Source: Xestospongia bergquistia
Taxonomy: Eukaryota; Porifera; Demospongiae; Haplosclerida; Petrosiidae
Direction: 5' to 3'
Length of the DNA: 64,000 nucleotides
NCBI GenBank assembly: GCA_963965975.1
Contig: OZ014413.1
Span: 8,582,101-8,646,100 of the forward strand
Shown here piece after piece: positions 10,844 through 21,290 of the stretch. The notes beneath the pieces were generated by a model. The model was not told the origin of the DNA and did not search any database. It saw nothing but the letters and a program-made list of their open reading frames with translations. Each line of letters opens with the position of its first letter. The stretch's first letter is position 1. The translations under genes and the position numbers were made by a program.

Positions 10844-11237
10844 ATCACAGTATAGAAGGAATCATTAGAGTCTTGTAATGGCAAATGGCTATATCAGTGA
10901 TTAGTATGATCTTGATAGTTATGATTTTGAGTGACTCTTGTGAACATGGTATTGAACTTTATTTTTGCTTTCTTTAATTGTCTGTAATAAACAGAATATG
11001 ATATACCAGTACAACAAAGAAGGTCACAGTAAACAGCATGATAGCAACTATACAGTAAGCATTAACATCAAAATGTCGTGTTGTTATTAATATATATGTA
11101 AAGAAAAGATTGAAGAGAAGGCAACAGTCTAAAAAGTGATCAAGGAGATGATATTGTGAAGTAATATTGATTAACTTATTACATTTACTACATATCAGTA
11201 GTAAGTGAAAGAGGAGTACCAACATAAGCCAGTACAT
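10844..11237 (-). pseudogene. Internally deleted gene 5-like copy, signal peptide fused to last membrane helices
   Basis: An 87 aa frame (10974-11237) joins the array signal peptide (LMLVLLFHLLLICSKCNK, INITSQYHLL) directly to the last two membrane segments (FLDCCLLFNLFFTYI; FTVTFFVVLVYHILFIT). All of the ectodomain and the first 7-8 helices are lost by an internal deletion of about 3.3 kb. Below it, 10850-10970 matches the 3' coding end of gene 5 (KKAKIKFNTM-like tail, NDSFY region) but out of frame. The same join recurs at 19.6-19.9 kb, so the deletion predates duplication of this block. A tiny membrane protein could in principle be made; a pseudogene is more likely. Confidence 0.65.
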
Positions 11238-11930
11238 TTAATTTAAGTAACTTCATAATACTTTTAAATACTTTACTATTTCCCTTTTATGTGTAGCTGT
11301 TGAATAACTGTGTCTATTTAAATGTAAAGATACTCTACTGTGCTTTGAAAATCCTAACCACTTTCCTGTATTAATCATGAGAATAAAAAGGTCTCTTAAA
11401 AGAACAATTTACACAACAATCATCATTGATAACTTGTGCTATTTACAAACAATTATTGTTTTTAGTTCTAATTTGATCCAATAGAATTAACATCACAAGT
11501 TATACTACTTCACTGTTTCCATTGATGTGAAATTGTTGATGAATTGTGTCTTATTTACTGAATTGATCTTTTTCAGCAAATGAAAGTAAACTCAATTGAA
11601 TTAGTTCTTGCAAATCATCAATTTATATAATCACCTTTTATTAATTGTAAACAATCATCTTTTATTTAAATGAAATGAAAAAACTTAAACATGATGAAGA
11701 CTGACTATATAGATCACAAGTTTGTCCAATATAATATATACAGATATATCCACTATTGCAATTGGAGTATGCATAGCAATTGAGCTAGTACTGCTATACA
11801 CCATGTATAGCAGTACATATATAAATGTATCCTTATAATAATAATTGAAATGATATATATAAACTGTATTAATAATGTTAATATTTGGTCAAAGTAAATG
11901 TTATATTGTATATTAATAGAAAAGCATACT
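11238..11930. repeat. Duplicated spacer block
   Basis: This stretch is nearly the same as 19926-20640 and, from about 11450 on, as 1-480. A more diverged copy is at 4900-5480. It is the 5' flank that travels with array genes. The similarity between the copies breaks near 11930, where this one joins type B gene debris. Confidence 0.7.
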
Positions 11931-12300
11931 CTTAAGAGTTAGTTAAGAAGTTATGAGAGGCTCACGATATTCAGAGTAGCTTACATCAAAAAATGAGGAG
12001 TTGACGTCTTCTCTGAAATGTCTGCTATGTAACAATGATTGTGTGTTCTTATTAGAACATTGTATCATTTTCTTTATTTAGTTTAAACAACATTGATGTA
12101 ACCTATAAAATGAGCTTGTTGTCCAGTAACTAACACTATATGATAGAACACAACTACAGAGAAAGTAAACATCAGTATATATACAAATGTGGCATCAAAT
12201 ATTTCAGATATACAATATTGTTCCTTCATAATAAAGTACCAATTATTACATACAATAATACCATAGTTACATATATAATTGTAATCTGTCACATATTTGA
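11931..12300 (-). pseudogene. C-terminal relic of a type B gene
   Basis: Matches the last part of gene 2. The tail sequence around tatgagaggctcacgata (NYREP-like) is followed upstream by a membrane segment read as FTFSVVVFYHIVLVTGQQAHF and by NYGIIVCNNWYFI, as in gene 2 TM9-TM10. The frame is broken between tail and helices, and the copy stops abruptly near 12300, where unrelated spacer DNA (also found at 15290-15420) begins. A second type B gene once stood here. Confidence 0.65.
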
Positions 12301-12427
12301 ATGTAATCTAAAGTGATAACAATTGTACTCACAATAATAGATGAGATCTAAATTATCAAAAATGTAAGTAAATTAAAGAGTAGATAATTAAACAGCAAAT
12401 AGTAAAAACTAATAAATATATGTTACC

Positions 12428-12720
12428 ATTAAGATGAACTCAGCATTGGCTCTCTATAATTATCACATGAGTCATAAAAAGAAACATTGGTATCTTGTAA
12501 TGAATGATAATCAATGAGATCCTTTCTTACCATGATACTGATATTTTTGATTAAAACATGAGAAATATTGACTGATTCTTGTACATATGTCATATACCTT
12601 TCTTTCTCCTTTCTTTAGTTGTCCTGTGATAAACAGGATATGACAGACCAGTATTAGAAAAAAGGTCATGAAGAACAATAGGATAGTTGTGATACTATAG
12701 AATGTTACCTCCAGCTAGTG
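12428..12720 (-). pseudogene. C-terminal relic of a type A gene
   Basis: Matches the 3' end of gene 3 (15420-15700): the tail with MLSS-like end, the SFYDSCDNYRE region (here altered), basic linker and the last membrane helix up to a dead end at about 12720, after which spacer DNA like 5410-5880 follows. Frame is broken in the tail. Its left flank (12300-12430) is a copy of the gene 3 3' flank at 15290-15417, so this is the stump of a gene 3-like copy. Confidence 0.6.
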
Positions 12721-13145
12721 CTACTATGCACTCATTATATCATAATGTATATATTGCAAAGAATCAAATCTGAAATGATATAAGTAAAGTGAAATGAGGT
12801 TGGTTATATTGTTGATAGATCAACATATGTATTAAGATACACTACTAACTCTAATTGGAATACTACAGTTGTTGTGTGATCTCTTTGCTTTTATATCTTT
12901 CACTAGAAGTTGATAATACTGACTATCAACCATAAAAAATTCTATGATTTATCTTAGCAGTTTACTATGTTCAGTGAATTTTAATATCTAAATTTATTGA
13001 TAGAGCCACTTCAAAGCACTAGAGTAAATTAAAGGAAATGACATCTGTTTAATGAGTCATATAATGATAATAAAAATAATACAAACTTTATTAATAATGT
13101 TAACTTATGGACAAAGTCAAAGTTGTAATGTAAATTAACAGAAAA

Positions 13146-13215
13146 GCAAATTTTTAAGAGTTAGTTAAGAGCTTATGAGAGTCTGATAATATTAAGAGTT
13201 GCTACCATTAAAAGA
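13146..13215 (-). pseudogene. Small relic of a type B tail
   Basis: About 60 bases resemble the NYREP-coding end of gene 2 and of the relic at 11.94 kb (aagagttagttaagagctta versus the 11.93 kb copy), with extra changes. It continues spacer sequence shared with 5.4-5.9 kb. Too short to say more. Confidence 0.4.
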
Positions 13216-13289
13216 AAACAATCAAGTGATGTTAGCTAAACAAAATTTAATATATATCTGATTATTTAAAAAGTTAAAGTGAAATTTAC

Positions 13290-13906
13290 AAAGACAGCAA
13301 ATGTTACTGCAATTATAGTAACAATGGCATAACTATAGCAACCTACAGCATCAATACCAGCCATTGAAAAATTAATTGTCTGTCCAGGATAAGTATCAAT
13401 TGTATATGGTATATCAGAATTATGTGAGTCACATATAGTCAGGTTTATTGGAGTAGTAGAAATGTCTCAAATGTTAATTTTGAAAATGTAGTCATAAATC
13501 TTTGTTGAAGTAATATATTCATTACCAATGTAACAATTATATAATTTTGATGAATAGACAAAGTTAGCAGGAACAGTAGCTGCATTATTAGCAAACAATA
13601 CTGATATATTGTCATAGTTTCATAAATTGATTTTAAATGTACACTGTGTTACAACAAATGTATTGTCTAAAAAGTATATAGGTCCTCCACTACAAAGAAC
13701 TGTATTTTTTGTAAAGTTAGCTCGAAGTCCTTGAGTGAGATGAATAGCACAATCTCCTATTAACATAATAGCTCCTCCATTAATACCTGTGTTTTTGTGA
13801 AAGACTATATGTGCCTCTAGAGTAATATCAGATTGAACTGCATGTATAACTACTGTACCAATGTTAAAATGAAAAAATTACTAAGGTTTGTGGCCGATCC
13901 GGTATG
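13290..13906 (-). pseudogene. Ectodomain relic of a gene 2/3-like copy
   Basis: Matches gene 2 at about 7910-8510 and gene 3 at about 17220-17820. Recognisable pieces, read on the minus strand, include the GHYSYS-like and YPGQT segments, the FNNYT / NEYITSTKI region and the beta-helix rungs (GGAIM, FTNN). Many substitutions and reading breaks. Both ends are abrupt: membrane-domain coding is absent on the left, and at 13906 it gives way to unrelated plus-strand sequence. Confidence 0.65.
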
Positions 13907-13911
13907 TATGT

Positions 13912-14079
13912 TAAGGAGTACAGACAGTACAGACAATACAGAGAGTGGAAATGTAAATCCAAACGAAGATGAATTTGAAGCTAATCCTTTACGATGATCC
14001 CGATGAAAATGAATTTGTAGGAATTGTAGCAAATCCTGAAGATGAAGATTCTGATTCTGTTCTTAATTACTATATTTGA
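13912..14079 (+). pseudogene. Acidic C-terminal exon fragment, unrecognised
   Basis: On the plus strand one frame reads DSTDNTESGNVNP, EDEFEANPL and ends. A frame one base away continues DDPDENEFVGIVANP, EDEDSDSVLNYYI and stops at 14077-14079. The two halves resemble each other (EDEFEANP / ENEFVGIVANP), and NPL next to DDP recalls cytoplasmic NPxY-type tails, so it may be the tail of a membrane protein inserted into array debris. The one-base shift suggests it is dead. No parent gene is visible in the window. Confidence 0.3.
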
Positions 14080-14440
14080 CTGTTAAATATGTAGTACATT
14101 ATGTGAACTATGATTATTGTAAATTCAAGTTATGTATAATCATTCAGTCATTATGCATAGTCATAATTATAAGTGATAGTATAACTCTGTTATAAGAATG
14201 GAATAAGATTGTTATCAGTGCACCTTATTGCAAAGTTATAGAGGTACTTATAACATGGTAGCTTATAATTTATCTATAAGCTGTTATAAGCACTTCCTAT
14301 AAATGTGTAATAAAGAATCTTATCTATAACTTATTTTTTAAGTATAAGCTAGGGATTGCTGAGTAATAAAACTGCTTATATTAATGTATTTACAGAGTGT
14401 CAAGCTGTACTTAATATCTGGCAAATGTAAAAGGCTCATT
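14080..14440. other. AT-rich stretch with hairpin-like repeats
   Basis: No coding sequence seen. About 14245-14345 holds several related CTTATAA / TTATAAG words that could fold into imperfect hairpins (for example around TATAAGCTGTTATAAGC). It may be the remains of a small foldback element, but ends and target duplication cannot be defined. Confidence 0.25.
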
Positions 14441-14975
14441 GATAAGAATATTGGCTGCAATCTAAGTACCAATTAGTACATACAATGGGACCATATGACA
14501 ATGATAAGAAGTTTTAAAGGTTTGTTATTTTTTGAGCAGTGACAATCAAAAATAAACTATCACAGATGTCACTATCATTAACACCACCTTCTCCATATGC
14601 AATGCTGCCATATTGTACCAAATATATATTGATTCATTCATAGTACTATTGTATATATGGACAGGTGTGAAGAAATCAATAATTGCTAGTAATAATTTGA
14701 GAAGGAGAGATGAGCAACAGTAAATAATACTTCATCTGATGGGCAAGCTATTTTTAATGAAGCCTTAGAGAAAAACAACTGAGGACAACAACTAATGTCA
14801 TGAGATAAAGAAGAAATATTAAACTGAGACCAGCTTGCATTGACTAATTCATTACATTTCAAAAAAACAGAGAAAAAGCAAGAGTAGTATCGATTGTGAA
14901 AACTGTGACTACTTTTAATAGACAGAACATTTAATAATCCAATACTAACCACCTGAGCATAAAATATGATTATTA
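14441..14975 (-). pseudogene. Membrane-domain relic of a type B gene
   Basis: Matches the gene 2 membrane domain (about 6370-7200) in shortened form. Recognisable pieces include the loop region with an IYNSTMNESI-like segment, SFSNYY in place of SFSKLL, and IGLLNVLSIKSSH matching gene 2 TGLLDVLSIKASH. Several reading breaks and internal losses; the piece ends where coding for NGIIFY should start. With the relic at 11.9 kb it shows that type B membrane domains were once more numerous. Confidence 0.6.
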
Positions 14976-15417
14976 TATTATTATTACATTAATGTTATTG
15001 ACTTATGACACCAAATAATTGAAGGCTACAGGTTTTAATTTGATTATATTTAGATGCTTAATATGTTTTATTTGGTATTCTATGGAGTACAATAATTACT
15101 AATATAATATCAAAATTAAGCAAATAAAGCCAGAGCAGTTCTCTTTTTGACAATCAAATATAACCATAACTAGTTCAATATTGTCATTAATGTTTGTCTA
15201 AGTGTTGGTCAAAAAAATACATCAACTTATTCAACTTGCTTAACAAAGTCAACAAATTCAATAAACAATAATATCTATAATTGTAATGTGTCACACAGTT
15301 GTATGCAATAAAAAGTGATAGCAAAAATGATTATGATAGATGAGATATAAATTATCAAAAATGTAAGTAAAGAGTAGAGACAGCAAATAGTAAAAACTAA
15401 TAAGTATATGTTATCTA
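14976..15417. other. Spacer 3' of gene 3
   Basis: No gene seen. About 15290-15417 is duplicated at 12270-12430, downstream of the broken type A copy there. The rest is AT-rich and unique within the window. Confidence 0.5.
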
Positions 15418-18400
15418 TTAATATGAACTCAACATTGGCTCTCTATAGTTATCACATGAGTCATAAAAAGAATCATTGGCATCTTGTAATGGTAAACGAT
15501 GAGATCTTTTCTTACCATGATACTGATATTTACGATTAAAACGTGAGAAATATTGACTGATTCTTGTACAAATGTCATGTGCTTTTCTTTCTCCTTTCTT
15601 TAGTTGTCCTGTAATAAACAGGATATGATAGACCAGTATTATAAAGAAAGTCATGAAGAACAAGAGGATAGCTATGATGATATAAACTGTTACCTCCATA
15701 TGTCCCAGGTACCATGTTGTGATGTATATAAAGGCAAGATTGAAGAGAAGGCAACAGTCTAACAGGTTAATAAAGTTACTCTTGTATGGTCTAAACATTG
15801 CCTGACCAATTATAACGAAGAACAGTGCTGAGGCAATGGCAATATAAATGGTATGTTCATAAGGTTCAATACTGTACAATATGTACATCATAATAAGAAG
15901 TAAGAGGCGAGCTACAAACCAGTACTGCTTACCATTCTTATATGGAGCATGGATAGCTTCAAGTATTGGTCTTGTGTATTCATTGGTACATGTCAAATGT
16001 CTGAGAGGTTTAGCAAAGAGGAGAAGGAGAACATAGGGTAAAAGGAGAGGAAAGACAACCAATGATGTTATTACCATAAGGGTAATGTGTCTCTTACTAC
16101 CATATTCCACAGATCCATCCCAATACCATACATGATATGTCTGCTCTGAAGTAAAAATTTTAGCAGGTGTGAAAACATTAATAATTGCACCTAATAGTTT
16201 TCCAAAGGAGAGGTGTACAACAGTAACTAGTACTTGAACTGAGGAGTCAGCTATTTTGTTAGAAAGCCTTAGAGAATAATGACTGAGGATAATGAGGACA
16301 ACAACTATTGTCAGGAGATAGAGTGGAAATAGTAAACTGAGACCAGCTTTCCATAACTCTGTCATTCCATTGTAAAAACATAGAGGAAATCCAAGTCCAA
16401 GATTTAGAATTGAAAGTAAAACAATTGATATTTTTCTCACTACTTCCATTTTCCCATTGTAAATACTCAACATATCTAGTATCCCCACATTAGCAGCCTG
16501 AGCATAGAATATAATTCCATTGAATGTACCAGTTGTTAATGTAAGTCTGAGAACAAATAACAGGTAAATGAGGAGTGGACCAACTACTGCATAGAGGACT
16601 AGTGTCCACAACCACCAGTTTCTACAATGTCTACATTCTGTAGAGCCAAATACCACACTATAATTAATACCATTAACAGTAGAACATTTGCTGCATAAAA
16701 TTCCTTCTCTATTGTTAACACACAATGATGAATGATGTGATAAATCTTTGGAGGTAAGTAAAAACTTTCCTTCTGTACTATTATAAAGAAAAATCCCAAG
16801 ATTAGGGCCAACATTGCAGTATCCAAAATTGCAATGTAGAGCTAATAGGAAAATAGGTGTAGTCTTATTATTAACTTGTATTGAACCAGCCCATGATGTT
16901 ACAGTTGGTCTGTTAAATGTTTTGGTATTAATACTACAGTTAGGAGTGTAGCCATCAATATTCAATGATAAGAAGACATTGGAACAGATACAAGATCCTG
17001 TACTCAAATTAAAACCTGGTGGACAAGGTTTCAAATGTATGTCAACAACTGTTATGTCCATTATACTGGGTATTGTGAATAGGAGTTTACCATGATATGG
17101 TAATGTACTGTGATCATTAGTATGTATAGTTACATTAATAAGAGTACAATTATCACTTTCACTTATAACTTGTGTATTTTCTCTCTCTGAAAACCACCAG
17201 TTAATATGAATATATCCAAAATTTGTTTCCTTTACTGCAGCTATATTAACAGTCGAGTAACTATAGTGACCTACAGCATCAATAGCAGCCATTGAAAAAG
17301 TATTTGTCTGTCCAGGATAAGTATCAAATGTATATGATATATCAGAATTATTTGAGTCACATATAGTCAGTTTTGTTGGAGTAGTATAAATGTCTTGAGT
17401 GTAATTATTGAAAATGTGGTCATAAATCTTTGTTGAAATAATATATTCATTACCCATATAACAGTTTTGTAGTTTTGATGCATAGACAGATTTACCAGCA
17501 ACATTAGCTGTATTATAATCAAATAATACTGATATATTGTTATAATTTGCTAAATTGACTTGAAATGTACACTTTGTTACACTAAATGTATTGTCTAAAG
17601 CATATATAGCTCCTCCACTAGACAGAGCTGTATTGTTGGTAAAGTTGGCTTGAAGTCCTTGAGTGAGATGAATGACACTATCTCCTATTAACATAATAGC
17701 TCCTCCATTAATACCTGTATTGTTGTGAAAGACCATATGTCCTTCTAGAGTGATATCAGATCGAATTGCCAGTATAACTGTACCAACGTTATATGAAAAA
17801 GTACTAGGGTTTGTTGCTGATCCAGTTATAGTTGTATTGTTAATGTCTGATAAATAAAAGATGCTGACTATTGATATTATTAAATTTTGAGCTGCAAAGT
17901 TTTTATCTGGGATTCCATTATAATATGCTTTCACAGAATTCATTACAAATTGTATATTGTTTTCCACTGGAGGATATGAAGCTGCAAAAATACAAGATGA
18001 AGAATTTGAAATATGTATATTATTAAAAGTAACATTGAAAAAATTGAAAGTGATGGAATATTTTTTAACATTAATAATAGCCATATACACACCACCTTGT
18101 TGTTTACTGGTAAAAATATCAGTGTGGGAAACTGAAATTAATACATCTTTCATTAAAAAGGGATAATAGACTTTATTGGCTGAGGATAATAATGACTTTG
18201 ATATCTGATCAAAGAACATAATTAATACGAGGGCACTTCCAAGACATTTTTGATCACTGCCATTTGCATCAAACACTGAATTATGAATAGAAGTCTGTGA
18301 GTGAGTTATTGTGTTCAGATGTAATACTAACATTGCTCCTGCTATTGAACCAATATTGCCTGTAAAATTACATTGTGATATATTAACTTGAGCTTTAGTG

Positions 18401-19242
18401 TCATTTTGAGTATAGAGTATTGTAAGTCCTGCAGCATTGATAACTGGTTTAGGAGTTATTTCATTAATGGAAGAATTATAAAAGTCAGTAGCACACATTA
18501 ATCCAGGGTAGACTATATACTCATAATTGTGTATGAATAGTGAGTCTGTAATCTTTACTTGGTATTGGCTTAAATTATAGTGTGAATTTTTATATAATAT
18601 CAACACTCCACTACCAATACTGTAGTTACTTTGAGATGCTACTTTAAAGCTTAGAGAACTAGATACATTAATAGAATCCAAAGTACCATTTAGTAAGTTA
18701 ACAGCTACAATAGCAAACCCATAGTACTGAGATATATTCATATCTCTCATAACAAGATGACTGATCTCAGTGAACACCAGTACAGCAGCATGATATTGTG
18801 TGAAGTAGACAAGAGAACTAGTAGAGTTGATAATTTCAAGTTGTTCATTATCAAGTGTAGTAAGGTTAGCACCACAACCAGTAAATGTCACTCTCTGTAG
18901 AGTCAGACTACTACTTCCAGTGAAGGCAAATCCAATAGTTGGATGGGTAATGTTGACATAAGTGGTAGAGATACATCGAATAACAGTCATTGAGTGATTA
19001 CTTTGTATGGTAAGTGAGTAGTTGGTATTAATGATACACAAACTCCCATTACCACTAATATTGTAGACAGTATCCAGAAGGAGAAGAGTAGTATCACCAG
19101 TGTAATTATAGTGATGACACAAGTATAACTGGAGGAGATGATCTTGTGAAGTAATATTGATTACCTTATTACATTTACTACATATCAGCAGTAAGTGAAA
19201 GAGGACTACCAACATAAGCCATTTCATGTTGTCAGTGAACAT
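15418..19242 (-). CDS. Gene 3: beta-helix ectodomain multi-pass membrane receptor-like protein, type A membrane domain
   Basis: Intronless. Preferred start MFTDNMKW at 19242 (MKW at 19227) gives 1274 aa; the frame is open upstream to 19473 only because this flank is a duplicate of that of gene 2. Signal peptide, then an ectodomain nearly the same as gene 2 (shared CSKCSTVNG, DISYT..TYPGQTNTFSMAA, GGAIYALDNTFSVTKC). The membrane domain, however, is type A as in genes 1 and 4 (NGIIFYAQAANVGILDMLS, VWYWDGSVEYG, EAIHAPYKNGKQYW), and the tail ends SFYDSCDNYREPMLSSY. Genes 2 and 3 thus differ mainly by a swapped C-terminal half. Tail linker contains basic KGERK and KKRSHR runs. Function unknown. 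Confidence 0.87.
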   Translation of the reverse strand: MFTDNMKWLMLVVLFHLLLICSKCNKVINITSQDHLLQLYLCHHYNYTGDTTLLLLDTVYNISGNGSLCIINTNYSLTIQSNHSMTVIRCISTTYVNITHPTIGFAFTGSSSLTLQRVTFTGCGANLTTLDNEQLEIINSTSSLVYFTQYHAAVLVFTEISHLVMRDMNISQYYGFAIVAVNLLNGTLDSINVSSSLSFKVASQSNYSIGSGVLILYKNSHYNLSQYQVKITDSLFIHNYEYIVYPGLMCATDFYNSSINEITPKPVINAAGLTILYTQNDTKAQVNISQCNFTGNIGSIAGAMLVLHLNTITHSQTSIHNSVFDANGSDQKCLGSALVLIMFFDQISKSLLSSANKVYYPFLMKDVLISVSHTDIFTSKQQGGVYMAIINVKKYSITFNFFNVTFNNIHISNSSSCIFAASYPPVENNIQFVMNSVKAYYNGIPDKNFAAQNLIISIVSIFYLSDINNTTITGSATNPSTFSYNVGTVILAIRSDITLEGHMVFHNNTGINGGAIMLIGDSVIHLTQGLQANFTNNTALSSGGAIYALDNTFSVTKCTFQVNLANYNNISVLFDYNTANVAGKSVYASKLQNCYMGNEYIISTKIYDHIFNNYTQDIYTTPTKLTICDSNNSDISYTFDTYPGQTNTFSMAAIDAVGHYSYSTVNIAAVKETNFGYIHINWWFSERENTQVISESDNCTLINVTIHTNDHSTLPYHGKLLFTIPSIMDITVVDIHLKPCPPGFNLSTGSCICSNVFLSLNIDGYTPNCSINTKTFNRPTVTSWAGSIQVNNKTTPIFLLALHCNFGYCNVGPNLGIFLYNSTEGKFLLTSKDLSHHSSLCVNNREGILCSKCSTVNGINYSVVFGSTECRHCRNWWLWTLVLYAVVGPLLIYLLFVLRLTLTTGTFNGIIFYAQAANVGILDMLSIYNGKMEVVRKISIVLLSILNLGLGFPLCFYNGMTELWKAGLSLLFPLYLLTIVVVLIILSHYSLRLSNKIADSSVQVLVTVVHLSFGKLLGAIINVFTPAKIFTSEQTYHVWYWDGSVEYGSKRHITLMVITSLVVFPLLLPYVLLLLFAKPLRHLTCTNEYTRPILEAIHAPYKNGKQYWFVARLLLLIMMYILYSIEPYEHTIYIAIASALFFVIIGQAMFRPYKSNFINLLDCCLLFNLAFIYITTWYLGHMEVTVYIIIAILLFFMTFFIILVYHILFITGQLKKGERKAHDICTRISQYFSRFNRKYQYHGKKRSHRLPLQDANDSFYDSCDNYREPMLSSY

Positions 19243-19603
19243 ATCATCTATTTTATTTATTAAGATAGTTTTCCAATTTAAACTAACTGTCCATTTGTCT
19301 AAAGATGATGATAAACTGTGTCTAAACATGATTCTTGTGTTTACAATAACCTGACTATTCATTTGAATGAACAAGTGAAAGTAAAATGTCTTAACTTCAT
19401 TCTCCAGTAAATAGTTTAGGTAAGAATCACCTATTATACTTCTATTTAAAAGAAGTATAATAAGTGATTTCATGATCTATTATTTTGGATGTAAACAAAC
19501 TACTTAGTTTTCAATTAAACTAATTGTCCATTTCCTTAGTGATGATAAACTTTTTCTATTCAAATATAGTGTGCTTACAATATTTCTCCATCTGAACTGA
19601 CCA
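19243..19603 (-). promoter_or_regulatory. Conserved 5' flank of gene 3
   Basis: 19243-19390 matches the flanks of genes 2, 4 and 6; 19480-19600 matches 10160-10290 and 25800-25960. The IRF-like AAGTGAAAGT is at 19373-19382, 131 bases from the preferred start, as in gene 2. Shared descent explains most of the match, so it is weak evidence of function. Confidence 0.3.
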
Positions 19604-19925
19604 TTGGCAAATGACAAGATCTATGATTAGTATGATCTTGATAGTTATGATTTTGAGTGACTCTTGTGAACACGGTATTGAACTTTATTTTCGCTTTCTT
19701 CAGTTGTCTGTAGTAAACAGAATATGATACACCAGTACAACAAAGAAGGTCATAATGAACTAGCTACTATACTGTAAAGTTTAACATCAAAATGTTGTGT
19801 TGTGATAACAAGTTTATTTACTAGAGGAGATGATCTTGTGAAGTAATATTGATTACCTTATTACAATTATTACATATAAGTAGTAAGTGAAAGAGGAGTA
19901 CCAACATAAGCCACTACATGTTGTT
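19604..19925 (-). pseudogene. Second copy of the deletion-fused gene 5-like pseudogene
   Basis: Repeats the structure at 10.84-11.24 kb: the gene 5-like tail and last membrane helix coding (19610-19790) are joined directly to the signal-peptide coding region (19820-19920, LICSN.NKVINITSQD-like). It is more damaged than the first copy and has no frame across the join. Because the join site is the same, the deletion happened once, before the gene 2 and gene 3 blocks were duplicated. Confidence 0.65.
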
Positions 19926-20699
19926 AATGAATATATGATCTAATTTAATTTAATAGAAAGTAACTTCACAATACTTTTAAATACTTTACTATTTTTCTTT
20001 TGTGTGTAGTTGTTGAATAACTGTGTCTATTTAAATGTAAAGATACTCTACTGTGCTTTGAAAATCCTAACCACTTTCCTGTATTAATCATGAGAATAAA
20101 AAGGTCTCTTAAATGAACAATTTACACAACAATCATCATTGATAACTCGTGTTATTTAAAAACAATTATTCTTCTTAGTTCTAATTTGATCCAATAGAAT
20201 TAACATCACAAGTTATACTACTTCACTGTTTCCATTGATGTGAAATTGTTGATGAATTGTGTCTATTTACTGAATTGATCTTTTTCAGCAAATGAAAGTA
20301 AATCAATTGAATTAGTTCTTGCAAAACATCAATTTATATAATCACCTTTTATTAATTGTAAACCATCGTTTTTTATTTTTTATTTTCAAAATGAAATGAA
20401 AAATCTTAAACATGATGAAGACTGACTATATTGATCACAAGTTTGTCCAATATAATATATACAGATATATCCGCTATTGCAATTGGAGTATGCATAGCAA
20501 TTGAGGTAGTACAGCTATACACCATGTATAGCAGTACATATATAAATGTATCCTTATAATGATAATTGAAATGATACAAACTGTATTAATAATGTTAATG
20601 TTTGGTCAAGGTAAATATTATATTGTATATTAATAGAAAAGTTATTGAATTACAACAATTATCAACAGTATAACTCAACCAGATACTGATGATATTTTA

Positions 20700-21233
20700 A
20701 CACTATCTAAACACCAAACTAATCCTGTATCAGACAGATCAGTGCAATCAAGAAGACTCCAAAGAGATGAGACTCAATCTTCCATTGAAAGTGAAGAAAG
20801 CATTGAAGTTCCTACACCACAAGTCCTCCCTCTTGTTGATGATGTATTTAGATTACACACAACTGGTCCTTTACCAACAAAATCACATAGCATATTGACC
20901 AATGAAATCACAACTAGTCACTTAAGAGCACATGACAATAGATACAGACGTGGAGATCATGTTAGATCATTTGTCTAATGGAAACCAGTTCTCCTTTCCT
21001 CCTCGCCCTCATACAAATCAAATCGTATACCCACAGATGTGGGGCTTATGGAACGTCCCTCTTCTTATCGACACTCCTCTCTAACTAGAGTTATGAGACC
21101 TTATAGTCCTCCTGGAGATCGGTTGTCTCTATCTCGTCAATTTTATCAAATTCCTTCTCGTCTTCCTTCTACTTTTGGTTCTCCTCACGCTCTTGTTCAT
21201 CCTTCTTCTGTTGATGTTACTGTTGATGTTTGA
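20700..21233 (+). pseudogene. C-terminal exon fragment of an unrecognised gene, copy 2
   Basis: Fuller copy of the fragment at 0.48-0.76 kb. One plus-strand frame reads QRDETQSSIESEESIEVPTP, LPLVDDVFRLHTTGPLPTK, RAHDNRYRRGDHVRSFV, meets an in-frame TAA at 20976-20978, and continues in the same frame with WKPVLLSSSPSYKSN, MERPSSYRHSS, DRLSLSRQFYQIPSRLPS to a stop near 21233. The single stop inside otherwise open, Arg/Ser/Pro-rich sequence suggests a once-longer tail exon. No recognisable domain; parent gene not visible. Alternatively it is one intact short exon ending at 20978 with an accidental open frame after it. Confidence 0.4.
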
Positions 21234-21240
21234 ACGTGAC

Positions 21241-21290
21241 CTCTCTTTCTATCTCTCTCTCTCTCTCCCTCTCTCTCTCTCTCTTTCTTT
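21241..21290. repeat. CT microsatellite
   Basis: Interrupted (CT)n run on the plus strand, directly after the exon relic. It is absent from the copy at 0.7 kb because that copy has the deletion. Confidence 0.85.
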
